This document shows positions 27,101 through 35,269 of a stretch of DNA of 64,000 bases, in pieces. The position numbers and the translations under genes are program-made. Within the stretch, counting starts at the first letter, position 1. Every line of letters starts with the position of its first letter. Under the pieces are notes generated by a model. The model saw only the letters and a program-made list of their open reading frames with translations. It searched no databases and was not told the origin of the DNA. The stretch comes from JBCCLJ01 sp039026915. GTDB lineage: Bacteria > Acidobacteriota > Thermoanaerobaculia > Multivoradales > Multivoraceae. The stretch lies in the NCBI GenBank assembly GCA_039026915.1, contig JBCCLJ010000002.1, forward strand, positions 1 to 64,000, given 5' to 3'.

Positions 27101-27824
27101 TCCACGGCGCCGGAAAGTCGCGCCAGTCGGCCAGCGTCCAGCTCGCCATGCGCAGCTTGTCGAGCACTGACTCGCGACCGAACGACGGGTTCACGGCCAA
27201 GTGCACGAGGGCGCGACGCAACCCCTCGGAAGGCGACTCGAGCCGCTGCTGAATCCAGCGCTCGAAAGCCACTCGATGGAGTGCGGGGGCCTCCTCTTCG
27301 GAGAGCTCGACGAACGAGGGATCGACCTGGGCAGCGACCGGGTGGCGTCGCAGGATCTCGGCGCAGAACGAGTGAATCGTACCGATCCGCGCCTCTTCCA
27401 GATGGGCCACGGCGTGCTCGAGGTTGCCGCGCGTCTCGGCGTCTTCCGCCGTGCCGCGCGCGCGGTCGAGCTCCTGACGCAAGCGCAACTTGAGCTCGCC
27501 GGCCGCCTTGCGAGTGAACGTCACCGCGACGACCTCGTCGATCGAAGCTCGTCCGGTGCCCAGCACGCCGACGAGCCGTCGAATGAGCTCGGTCGTCTTG
27601 CCGGTTCCAGCGGCGGCCTCGACCAGCAGACTCTCGTCGAGAGACGAGCGGACCCGCTCGCGAGCGTCCTGGTCGACCAGCGTCTCGGACGACAAGGCGA
27701 GCGCGGACTGCGCTGCCTTGGCGGGCTTCCTCGCCGGCTCGCTCGGCGATCCCGAGCGGCGCTCCGGCCACGGTCCCCGAAGCGTCTTGCCGCCGTCGCT
27801 CACCGTCGCCACCTTTCGAAGCAC
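24159..27824 (-). CDS. addA: AddA-like UvrD-family helicase/nuclease
   Basis: A 1221-residue superfamily 1 helicase. Walker A AAAGTGKTT is at residues 70-78; AVTFTRKAAGELKLRLRQEL is motif Ia; HLFVDEFQDTDPLQAELLL is motif II; VVGDPKQSIYRFRRADL is motif III; VRLMTVHNAKGLEFPVVLL and LRVAYVAATRARDLLVVP are motifs V-VI. The C-terminus is a RecB-like nuclease (GTIDLAYLD, then VVVDFKTD with Asp1182 and Lys1184, and YERQVAWYCHAL). Together with the AddB-like neighbour it should form the double-strand-break resecting helicase-nuclease. The GTG start is not well supported; alternative GTG codons follow within about 10 codons. Confidence 0.92.
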   Translation of the reverse strand: MLRKVATVSDGGKTLRGPWPERRSGSPSEPARKPAKAAQSALALSSETLVDQDARERVRSSLDESLLVEAAAGTGKTTELIRRLVGVLGTGRASIDEVVAVTFTRKAAGELKLRLRQELDRARGTAEDAETRGNLEHAVAHLEEARIGTIHSFCAEILRRHPVAAQVDPSFVELSEEEAPALHRVAFERWIQQRLESPSEGLRRALVHLAVNPSFGRESVLDKLRMASWTLADWRDFPAPWTRPEYDRSKLLHRAREGVQRLAAWARASGNRQDPLRRALEPAITLDTWLRRRGSWAPPEELAGDETPLFGRSPEFSDATDAQDELEARLLGLGSALKRGYPKKGRGRYAEGVAREQLWDARARLLEDLEELQRLAQADLAATVKDELDGVLSEYEALKRGRGSVDYADLLLRARDLVREDARVREELQRSFSHLFVDEFQDTDPLQAELLLLLCCEDPQCADWRKARPRPGKLFVVGDPKQSIYRFRRADLGLYADVKAVLQKAGVETIHLTTSFRATAAIQRLVNAAFEPVMDGDVGAGSPDYVPLDPVREAPVDQPSVVVLPAPRPYGYRNIAKAKIEAGQPAATAAYIDWMLRESGWTVEDPDERGVRIPVQAEHVCLLFRRFVSWGQEITRQYTRELEARGIAHLLVGARTLHEREEVETLRSVLQAVEWPDDELALYASLRGSLFAFTDEALLRFRDACGRLDAFRLRRHREALESAGLLAGELLDVVQVLELVLKLHRRRNHRPIVETVRELLRETRAHAGFAMRPAGNQVLANVERVLDLARAYELRGGRSFRGFVERLEGESERPRSSQPAVVEDGAPGVRLMTVHNAKGLEFPVVLLADMTANLASRRPDRTLDPAAGLCASRILGWTPQELLDREEAEHRRDETEGLRVAYVAATRARDLLVVPAVGDQELDGWLGPLNRGIYPVGNARRQSEQAHGCPEMGHRSVLERPPEMEDGIESSVRPGLHRFGGKAQYDVVWWDPSLLDLAVKPRFGLRQQEILSEDEGAVEVERNLTRYRDWLEERERVQQAGARPSVDLVRVVDLEVSPPKPQTVRWASTERNLERPSGLRFGSLVHVLLQHADGSSDLGLLARQHGRLLESSIEEIDAAVAAVEAARRHELVADAESSARVCREMPFTLPLGGEDESSPRVLEGTIDLAYLDSDGDNWVVVDFKTDHEVPEREAYERQVAWYCHALEQLTGRSATGTLLLV

Positions 27825-27831
27825 GTGTGCA

Positions 27832-30800
27832 TCAGTCGAGTCTCCGCACTTCGGCGAGACGTCGCGGAAGGGGTTGGCGCCAGTCCTTGCTCAACGCGCG
27901 CAGCTCCTCGTAGGGACCGCAGAGGCTGCGATAGTCGCACCACTTGCAGGCGTCTTTGCGCGGCAGCGCCGGCAGGAAACCTTCCTCGAGACTCTCGGCG
28001 ACGGTGTCGAGCACCTTCTCGGCCGCGCTGCGGCTCGCGGGATCGAGATCGACGGTGAGCTCCTCGTAGCCGCCGCGCTGCGTGCAGTAGAAGAGCCGGC
28101 CCGAAGCGACCTTCAGCTCGTCGTCGCCCAGCAGACTCTCCGCAGCGAGCGCGTAGAGCACGGGCTGCAGGATCTCACCCTTCCCCACCGTCAGGCGCTG
28201 GAGCGCCGGCGCCTTGCCCGTCTTGTGATCGGTGACGCGCAGGCGAGAGCCGGCACGATCGATCTCGACCAGGTCGATCGCGCCGCGCAGTTGAATCCCC
28301 GCCATGACGCCGACCGGCTCCTCGACGCTCGAGGGGTCTTTCGAGTCGGCTTTGGCGAGGCCGAAGGCGAGCTCGAAGTGACGGGGCGTCCAGCGTGCAC
28401 CGCTCTGCGCAACCTGACTGAGCCAGCCGCGCAGGTCGTTGCGCAGGCCGTCCATCTCGGCGCTCCAGACGCGATCGATGGCGGGCGCCAGCTCTTCGGC
28501 GAAACGCGGAACGAGCTCCTCGAAGATCTCGTCCAGGAGATCGTGAGCGACGGCCTGATTGTCGACCGTGACGGGCAGCTCGCCCGCGTCCCGCAGGCGC
28601 GAGAGGAATTCGTACTGGATCTCATGAAAGAGCGAGCCGCGCGTCAGCGGGTCGAGCTCCTCGAGTCGGTCGATCTGATCTCTCGGCCGCAGCCGCTGCA
28701 CCGCCTGCAGGAAGAAACGGTACGGGCACTGCGAAAAGTGCTGGAGGGCCGTCGGCGAGAAGCTCCGGCCGCGCGGATGGTGCTTGGCCAGCACCTCGAG
28801 CGCCGGAGAGTCCCGTTCGACGACGAGGCCGTCCGCGGAGCTGAAGCGTCGCAGCCAGCGCCGAGCCCGGGAGCGTAGAGACCGACCCAGGTGCTCGTTG
28901 CTGAGCAGCAGGAAGCGCCCCTGCCCCTTGCCGCCGCTCTCGGCGAGCAGCAACGGCCGCAGCAGGGCGAGGTCGAACTCCGCTTCGTCGATCGCCTCTT
29001 CGCAGCGCTGTGGCACCGCCCAGCCGACAGCGCTCGAGCTGGCCGCAGCCGCGCGCCGCGCGATCGTGCCGAGATCGGGCAGACCGCCCTCCGCGGCACG
29101 CAGCAGGTCCAGCGCATAAAACGACGGCACGCTGGCACGGCCGCGTGCAGCATCGACGCGCGGATAGGACGCGACGATCGTCCGGTCGGCCGACTCGACC
29201 GCCCGATGCAGCAGGAGGCGCTCGCGCGCCACGCGGTGCCGCTGAAGGCGTAGAGCCGAGCTCAAGCCGCGCCGGACCGAGTCCGGAAGAAGGGGATCCT
29301 CGAAGGCCCTTCGCGGAAAGACCCCCTCGGAGAGCCCCGGCAGGAAGACCGTGTCGAAACGCCGCCCGGCGAGCTCTTCCAGCAAGCCGACGAAAACCTT
29401 GCCGTAGCGCCGCTTCGGCGGCTCGCGACGCAGCACGGAGAGGCGCTCGGTCAGCACCTGCTGCACCTGAGGCAGCTGCACCGGTCCGACATCGCGCATG
29501 GGTCGCAGCTCGGCGAGCAGCTTCAAGACGGTCTCCGGTCGGTCGAGCGACACCGCTGCGAGCTCCTCCAGGATGCCGAGCCACTCCCCCCACGTGCCCG
29601 AATCGGGGAGATCGTCGAGACGTTCGATCAGGGGCAGAGCGAAGCTCTCGAGCGCCTGGAGCTGCTGCAGCTCGTAGTCGATCGCCGTTCGGCGAGGGCG
29701 CTCGTCGTCGCCGATCTGACGCGCCTGCAGCTTCAGCTCGGCCTGACGGCCAGCAAGCCGACGACGCCAGCGCTCCCTGCCCCCGACGACCGCAGCGTCG
29801 ACGAGGATCCGCTCCCAACGGGCCGGAACGGGCACACTCGTGCGCGGCACCTCCTGCTCGACGTCGGTCTCCTGCCGAACCACCCCGTCTCCGAGTGCGG
29901 GATCGACCCCGAAGAGCGCGAACTGCTCCGGCGCCTGCCAGACGACTTCGGGCTCCTCGGGCGGGCGACCGCGCTCGTCCCGAGGCACCTGCGCCAGACT
30001 CAGGTACTCCGCGAAGCGCGACGCCGAAAGGTTGTCGGTCGCACAGGCGAGCAGAGCGAGAAACGCCCGGCCGGCCGGATCGGGACGCGAAGTGCCGTGG
30101 CTGAAGTAGGCGGGAATCCCGGCGCGCTGGAGGGCGTCTTCGAGGAGTGGCATGTAGTTGGAGGCGTCGCGCACGACGACGGCCAGTCGATCGAAGCGCA
30201 GCCCGTCGCGCGCCAGGTCGCGCAGGCGACGGGCGATCTCGACGCACTCCTGCCCCTCGGCGGCCGCCGAGAAGACCACCACGCTCTCGTCCGGCTGAGG
30301 CTCCTCTTCCTCGTCGGCATCCGGGCGGAAGAGGCGGCGCTGGGCGCGCGCCAGCGTCGTCGGTGGATCCTCCGCTCCCGCGTCGAGGTCGATCCGGTCG
30401 AGCTCCGGACCGAACAGGTCGACGAGACGTTGCTCCGTCTCCGAATCGCCTCGGCCGAGACACACGGTGACCGACCCCATCGGCTCCAGCAGTGCGCGAA
30501 GAAAGTCCGCTTCGTCGTGCGAATAGAGCTCCGGATCGAGGAGCAGGCAGGGCCATCCGAGCCAACGGTGCTCACCCTTTGCGAGAGCTTCGGCGGCCAC
30601 ACGAAACACCAGCGAATCGTCGGCGAGTCCCCAGGCGTCGAGCTCTTTCTCGAAGGCTGCCAGCAGGTAGCCGAGCTCGGTACGTTCTCCGGTCTCGAGC
30701 TGCTCGGGAGCCACCCCGGCCGCTCGCAGGTCGCCGAGGGAGGAACGCAGAGCGCGGGCAAAGCCCGGCATGCGAGCAACGCCCTCCAGAGAGCTGAGTG

Positions 30801-31098
30801 CCTTGGCTTCGAGCGCGTCGGTGGTCACCAAGGCCGCGACAGCCTCGACGCCGAGTGCGCTCACGGGCGCCGCGGCGCCGAGCACGGGAGCCGCGAGCTC
30901 GAGGGCGAGATGAAAGAGAGTTCGCTTCTCGACGCCGAAGGCGCCTCGTCCTCGGCAGTGTTCGAGGAGGAAGTCGTCTGCAGCTCCACGACTCGGAGCG
31001 ATGAGCAGCAGGCCCTTCTCGACCGTCTCCTCGCCCAACGCAGCCGCGACCGCGAGGTGCCGCTCTCTCGTCGAACTCCCTTTGAGCAGACTCCGCAT
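27832..31098 (-). CDS. addB: AddB-like PD-(D/E)XK nuclease subunit
   Basis: A 1088-residue protein with AddB organisation. The N-terminal half is helicase-like, but the expected Walker A position (LLLIAPSRGAADDF) has no GKT, so it is probably ATPase-inactive. The C-terminus has the iron-sulfur nuclease: FSQCPYRFFL supplies the first cysteine, and CKWCDYRSLC (Cys1051, 1054, 1060) the remaining three for a 4Fe-4S staple; RVTDHKTGKAP holds the catalytic Asp and Lys. It is the upstream gene of the pair, ending seven bases before the addA start. Confidence 0.88.
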   Translation of the reverse strand: MRSLLKGSSTRERHLAVAAALGEETVEKGLLLIAPSRGAADDFLLEHCRGRGAFGVEKRTLFHLALELAAPVLGAAAPVSALGVEAVAALVTTDALEAKALSSLEGVARMPGFARALRSSLGDLRAAGVAPEQLETGERTELGYLLAAFEKELDAWGLADDSLVFRVAAEALAKGEHRWLGWPCLLLDPELYSHDEADFLRALLEPMGSVTVCLGRGDSETEQRLVDLFGPELDRIDLDAGAEDPPTTLARAQRRLFRPDADEEEEPQPDESVVVFSAAAEGQECVEIARRLRDLARDGLRFDRLAVVVRDASNYMPLLEDALQRAGIPAYFSHGTSRPDPAGRAFLALLACATDNLSASRFAEYLSLAQVPRDERGRPPEEPEVVWQAPEQFALFGVDPALGDGVVRQETDVEQEVPRTSVPVPARWERILVDAAVVGGRERWRRRLAGRQAELKLQARQIGDDERPRRTAIDYELQQLQALESFALPLIERLDDLPDSGTWGEWLGILEELAAVSLDRPETVLKLLAELRPMRDVGPVQLPQVQQVLTERLSVLRREPPKRRYGKVFVGLLEELAGRRFDTVFLPGLSEGVFPRRAFEDPLLPDSVRRGLSSALRLQRHRVARERLLLHRAVESADRTIVASYPRVDAARGRASVPSFYALDLLRAAEGGLPDLGTIARRAAAASSSAVGWAVPQRCEEAIDEAEFDLALLRPLLLAESGGKGQGRFLLLSNEHLGRSLRSRARRWLRRFSSADGLVVERDSPALEVLAKHHPRGRSFSPTALQHFSQCPYRFFLQAVQRLRPRDQIDRLEELDPLTRGSLFHEIQYEFLSRLRDAGELPVTVDNQAVAHDLLDEIFEELVPRFAEELAPAIDRVWSAEMDGLRNDLRGWLSQVAQSGARWTPRHFELAFGLAKADSKDPSSVEEPVGVMAGIQLRGAIDLVEIDRAGSRLRVTDHKTGKAPALQRLTVGKGEILQPVLYALAAESLLGDDELKVASGRLFYCTQRGGYEELTVDLDPASRSAAEKVLDTVAESLEEGFLPALPRKDACKWCDYRSLCGPYEELRALSKDWRQPLPRRLAEVRRLD

Positions 31099-31212
31099 GA
31101 CGGCACACTATGCCACTCACGGCGGGCCCGAAAGCGAACGAGCGAAGTGGGTTCCGCAAACCCGGCTCGCTGGCCTTGAGGCGCTCCCAGGAGTAGGCTT
31201 TCGCGCAGTCCA

Positions 31213-32910
31213 ATGAAGTTCCTCTTCAGTCCACTGGCCATGCTGCGCAGCGACCGCAGCCAGCAGCACAACGTCCGAATCCTGGGTCGGTTCGTGGCGC
31301 TGCTTCTCGTTCTGACGGTCGCCTACATGGCCGTCTTCCGGCTGCTCATGCACCTCGAAGGGCAGGAGACGAGCTGGATCACCGCCTTTTATTGGGTCTT
31401 CACCGTGATGTCGACGCTCGGCTTCGGCGACATCACCTTCAGCAGCGATCTCGGGCGCCTCTTCTCGATGGTCGTGCTCGCGAGCGGCATGGTCTTCCTT
31501 CTCGTTCTGCTGCCCTTTCTCTTCATCGAGCTCTTCTACATCCCGTGGAGCGAGCGACAGAAGGCCGCGCGCACTCCTTTCAAGATGCCGGAGTCTCTGA
31601 GCAACCACGTCCTGTTGACCCACGTCGACGCAACAGCGCTGCCGCTGCGCAAGAGGCTCGATCAGCATTCGATCCCGCACGTGCTGATTCGCCCGACGGT
31701 CGCGGAAGCGCTCACCGCGCACGACGACGGCTGGAACGTCATGGTGGGTGATCTCGACCTGCCCTCGACGTTCCGCTGCGCGGGAATCGACCGAGCCGCG
31801 CTCGTCGCGGCCACGGGTTCCGACGCCGAGACGGCACACGTCGCCTTCACCGTGCGCGAGATCGAGCAGCAGGTCCCGATCGTCGGTTTGGCGAATCACG
31901 AGGACTCCATCGACGTTCTCGAGCTCGCCGGCTGCACCGAGGTCATTCACCTCGCCGATCGCCTCGGCGACGCCCTCGCGCGCCGCGTCTGCTCGGCTCA
32001 CTCGATCTGTCATGTCATTGGCAGCTTCGACGACCTGCTGATTGCCGAAGCCACCGCGAGCCAGTCGCCGTGGGTCGGTCTGTCGCTCAAGGAGGCCGAA
32101 ATCCGAAGGCGTACCGGCGTCTCGGTCGTCGGCATCTGGGAGCGAGGCAGCTACAAGCTGCCGACGCCCGAAACGCTTCTGGGCGAACGCACGATTCTGC
32201 TGCTGGCCGGCACGCGTAGTCAGCTCGACCTCTACAACTCGCGGCTCTCGGACTACTCGGCGGACGGCGATGCGCCTCTGCTCATCGTCGGCGGCGGCCG
32301 CGTCGGCCGGGCTGCTTCGCGCGCCCTCGAGCGCGTCGGCACCCCTTGGCGAATCGTCGAGATCGCTCCGGATCGCATCCCGGCCGGCGATGACCGTTAC
32401 TTTCTGGGCAGCGGCGCGGACCGGGAGCTGATCGAGCGTGCCGGCCTGCTGAAGACGCCGAGCGTTCTAGTCACCACGCACGACGACGACCTCAACGTCT
32501 TCCTCGTTCTCTACTACCGCAAGCTCAGACCGGATCTACAGATCCTCAGCCGCGCGTCGCGCGACCGCAACGTCGAAACGCTGCACCGCGCCGGAGCGGA
32601 CTTCGTCCTCTCCTACGCCTCGATGGGCGCGACGGCGATCTTCGACCATCTCGATCGAACCGAGACCTTGGCGATCGCCGACGGTCTGATCCTCTTCCGC
32701 GTCAAAGCACCCTCGTCGCTCATCGGGCGATCGCTCGCCGACGCCCGCGTACGTCCGAAGACGGGGGCGACGGTCGTCGCGGTCGAAGTGGACGACCAGC
32801 GCTCGGTGAACCCCGATCCGAAGCTACCGCTCGAGCCGGGATCTCAGCTGATCCTGATCGGCAGTGACGAGAGCGAGACGAACTTCCTGGAAACCTTCCA
32901 AGATGCTTGA
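31213..32910 (+). CDS. Two-helix potassium channel with RCK domains
   Basis: A 565-residue Kch/MthK-like channel. Residues about 27-50 and 85-112 are the two membrane helices, with a pore loop between them whose filter reads STLGFGD, a variant of TVGYGD. Two cytoplasmic RCK units follow: the first begins SNHVLLTHVDATALPLRKRL, the second has a clear Rossmann motif LLIVGGGRVGRAASRALE, and the C-terminus holds a TrkA-C-like domain (SSLIGRSLADARVRPKTGAT). It should be a ligand-gated potassium channel. Its end overlaps the start of the DUF4261 gene by 8 bp, so the two are coupled. Confidence 0.88.
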   Translation: MKFLFSPLAMLRSDRSQQHNVRILGRFVALLLVLTVAYMAVFRLLMHLEGQETSWITAFYWVFTVMSTLGFGDITFSSDLGRLFSMVVLASGMVFLLVLLPFLFIELFYIPWSERQKAARTPFKMPESLSNHVLLTHVDATALPLRKRLDQHSIPHVLIRPTVAEALTAHDDGWNVMVGDLDLPSTFRCAGIDRAALVAATGSDAETAHVAFTVREIEQQVPIVGLANHEDSIDVLELAGCTEVIHLADRLGDALARRVCSAHSICHVIGSFDDLLIAEATASQSPWVGLSLKEAEIRRRTGVSVVGIWERGSYKLPTPETLLGERTILLLAGTRSQLDLYNSRLSDYSADGDAPLLIVGGGRVGRAASRALERVGTPWRIVEIAPDRIPAGDDRYFLGSGADRELIERAGLLKTPSVLVTTHDDDLNVFLVLYYRKLRPDLQILSRASRDRNVETLHRAGADFVLSYASMGATAIFDHLDRTETLAIADGLILFRVKAPSSLIGRSLADARVRPKTGATVVAVEVDDQRSVNPDPKLPLEPGSQLILIGSDESETNFLETFQDA

Positions 32911-33718
32911 GAGCTACCGCATCGAGCTGCTCTTTTCCGAGCCCCCGCAGACCGAAAAACTCGAAGAAGCAGTCGCGGACAACCTCGAGGGAGTCGTCGA
33001 CGTGCAGACCGTGGCCGACGGCAGCCTGCGACTCGTCGAAGCGCTCGAGCACGAGATCTCGCCGCTGCCCGAGTGGCGCTTGGGGCCTCCCGTACTTCGC
33101 AGCCCGAGCACCCTCGAGCCCTCGCTGCAACAGTCCTGGTGGTGGCCCGAAGCGCGGGCCGCTGCCGCGGCGACGACCTGTTCGCTGCCCCTCTTCGACG
33201 CCAACAACCGCACCACCAACTTCAGACGCCGCCTCGAGGTCTGCCAACGCATCGCCATCGCCGCGATCGACGCCCTGCGACCCGTTGCGGTCGAGTGGAT
33301 CCCCAGCCAACAGCTGCTCGAGCCGCAGCAGTTCGCCGCCTCGGTCCGCGAGGACGGCTTCGGAACTCCACTGCCGGGCGGCGTCAACGTGCGCTTCTTC
33401 GCCCTCGAGTACGACGACGCGGCGGGCGACCAGGAGTACCTGATGGACACCCTGGGCCTCGGCGCGCTCGGTCTTGCCGACCTTCAGTGCCATTTCCGAG
33501 GCCTCGACCCCGAGGAAGTCAGTCGTACTCTCTATGAAACCGCTTGCTACCAGTTCGACAACGGCACGATTCTCGGCGACGGCGACACCGTCCAAGGTCC
33601 GCGGGGCGACGATCGCTGGAAGTGTGTGCACGGTGTCTCCCTCGCCGAGCCCGAGCGCGGGGTCGTCGACCTGGACCCCGGCTTCCCCTTCTCCGCCGGG
33701 CAGACTCTCGAGTCCTGA
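32903..33718 (+). CDS. DUF4261-like protein
   Basis: A 271-residue protein starting at the ATG inside the end of the channel gene (MLESYRIELLFSEPPQ). It shows the DUF4261 pattern: an N-terminal ferredoxin-like part, a middle with RLEVCQRIAIAAIDALRPVA and EWIPSQQLL, then NVRFFALEYDDAAGDQEYLM and DTLGLGALGLADLQCHFRGL. No signal peptide or membrane segment. The biochemical role of DUF4261 is unknown; overlap with the channel gene suggests co-expression. Confidence 0.75.
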   Translation: MLESYRIELLFSEPPQTEKLEEAVADNLEGVVDVQTVADGSLRLVEALEHEISPLPEWRLGPPVLRSPSTLEPSLQQSWWWPEARAAAAATTCSLPLFDANNRTTNFRRRLEVCQRIAIAAIDALRPVAVEWIPSQQLLEPQQFAASVREDGFGTPLPGGVNVRFFALEYDDAAGDQEYLMDTLGLGALGLADLQCHFRGLDPEEVSRTLYETACYQFDNGTILGDGDTVQGPRGDDRWKCVHGVSLAEPERGVVDLDPGFPFSAGQTLES

Positions 33719-33727
33719 GCCCGAGCG

Positions 33728-35242
33728 CTAGCGCGCCTTCGCCGTCTCGAAGAGGGCTCGGAAGGCTGGAGAGAAGTAGCTCGTGCTCGGGCGATAGCCG
33801 GGGTCGATCCCGCGGATGAGCTCGAGCAGTTCCGCCAGCCGACTCTCCGACGCATCACTCGTCGCTCCCGAGCGAAGGAGAGCAAGAGAGGTCGCCGCCT
33901 CCAGGACGCAGACGCGCAGCCCCCGGCGACCCTCACTGTCGGTGCTGCAGCGCCCGTCCACCGTCAGCAACTGCAGCGCTCGCGCGTAGTCGCCGCGCAG
34001 ATAGGACGCCGCCGCCTCCTCGACATCACCTCCGCCGCCGGCGGTCTCGAGCTCCAGCAAGACCGCCTCGGCCTCGGTGAGTCGCTCGCGAGCCGGTGCC
34101 AGCTCCGTCATCTCGGTCGCCTGCTCGAGATCCTGCTCGATCTGCTGCAGGCGTCGATCGACGGTGATCACACGACGCCGCTCTGCTTCGCCGATGGGAT
34201 CGGCAAGCCGCTGCCGGCGACTCGCAGCTCGACGGAGACGGCCTCTCAAGGCGTTCCTCTCCTGGTCGTAGGCGCGGCTCTGATCGAGCAATGCCAGACG
34301 TTGTCGCAGCTCCTCTGCCGAGGCTCTCGCGGACGCTGCCAGGCGCGACGCATCGGCGAGAGCGGCGGCCGCATCGCCCTCGCTCTCCAGTCGGGCACGG
34401 GCCTGTCGCACGGAGCGACTCAGATCGTCGAAAGCCCGCCGTTCGAGGGCTCGCACGGAGCTCGGATAGGTCTCTCGCAGCTCCTCGACCGTCGCGTCGA
34501 TCAGATCCAGGGAAGCTGCCGTCTGCGCAACGCGTCCAGCCAGAGTTACGCCAATGTCCTGCTTGAGCTCGGCGACGGCGGCCTCGAGCTGCTCTCCGAT
34601 CCCTTCGACCATCTGCCGACTTTCGTCGATCTCGCGGGTGCCCGAATCCGCGTCCTCAGCGGTCTCGCGCGCGGTTCGGAGCCTTGCTTCAGCTCGGCGC
34701 ACGCGGTCGATCAGGTCGGGGCGCTCGGCGAGCTTCTCGCTGGCAAGGTCGTCGTCTGCCAGGCGCCGCCACTCGATCAGCGTTTGCTGAACGGAGTCTT
34801 CGAGATCACGGAACGCCTGCCGCGCCGCCTGGAGATCGGACGATCGACAGACGGTGAGCGCACGCAGGCCGCGAGGCCAGAGCGTCGAGCCCGTCCGCTC
34901 TGCGACACCCTGTGCCCTGGCGAACTCGAGCGAGCGCTCGGCCGCCTCGCAGTCACCCTGCTCGTAGAGAGCCAGGCCCAGGACGAGATGCGGCGTATAG
35001 GGAATCGGTCCGAGGGCCTCGGTCGTGACCACGTCGGGCTGTGCGAACCGCTGCTCGGCGATGGCGCCCTCGGCGAGGAGCTGAGCTTCACGCCAAGCGC
35101 CCGACTGGAGCGCTTCGACGGCGCGACGGAAGACGTCGAGAGAGTTCGCGGAGAGCGCGTCCGAAGGGAAGAGGACGAGCAGGAGCAGAAGAGACGGCAA
35201 CCCCCTTCCCCCCCGAAAGACCGACTGAGTCGCCCGCTTCAC
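33728..35242 (-). CDS. Periplasmic coiled-coil/TPR-like protein
   Basis: A 504-residue protein with signal peptide (LPSLLLLLVLFPSDALSA) and no recognised family. The N-terminal 140 residues look TPR-like (VEALQSGAWREAQLLAEGAI; LVLGLALYEQGDCEAAERSL). Residues about 150-390 are almost entirely charged heptad-like coiled coil. The C-terminal 110 residues are again TPR-like and end with the block DPGYRPSTSYFSPAFRALFE, a motif I associate with periplasmic scaffold proteins of this kind of bacterium. GTG start. It lies downstream of the giant LRR/PKD protein with separate spacing of 27 bp, so may be read from the same message. Confidence 0.65.
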   Translation of the reverse strand: MKRATQSVFRGGRGLPSLLLLLVLFPSDALSANSLDVFRRAVEALQSGAWREAQLLAEGAIAEQRFAQPDVVTTEALGPIPYTPHLVLGLALYEQGDCEAAERSLEFARAQGVAERTGSTLWPRGLRALTVCRSSDLQAARQAFRDLEDSVQQTLIEWRRLADDDLASEKLAERPDLIDRVRRAEARLRTARETAEDADSGTREIDESRQMVEGIGEQLEAAVAELKQDIGVTLAGRVAQTAASLDLIDATVEELRETYPSSVRALERRAFDDLSRSVRQARARLESEGDAAAALADASRLAASARASAEELRQRLALLDQSRAYDQERNALRGRLRRAASRRQRLADPIGEAERRRVITVDRRLQQIEQDLEQATEMTELAPARERLTEAEAVLLELETAGGGGDVEEAAASYLRGDYARALQLLTVDGRCSTDSEGRRGLRVCVLEAATSLALLRSGATSDASESRLAELLELIRGIDPGYRPSTSYFSPAFRALFETAKAR

Positions 35243-35269
35243 ATCTGAACGATATCGCTTCGTCCACGC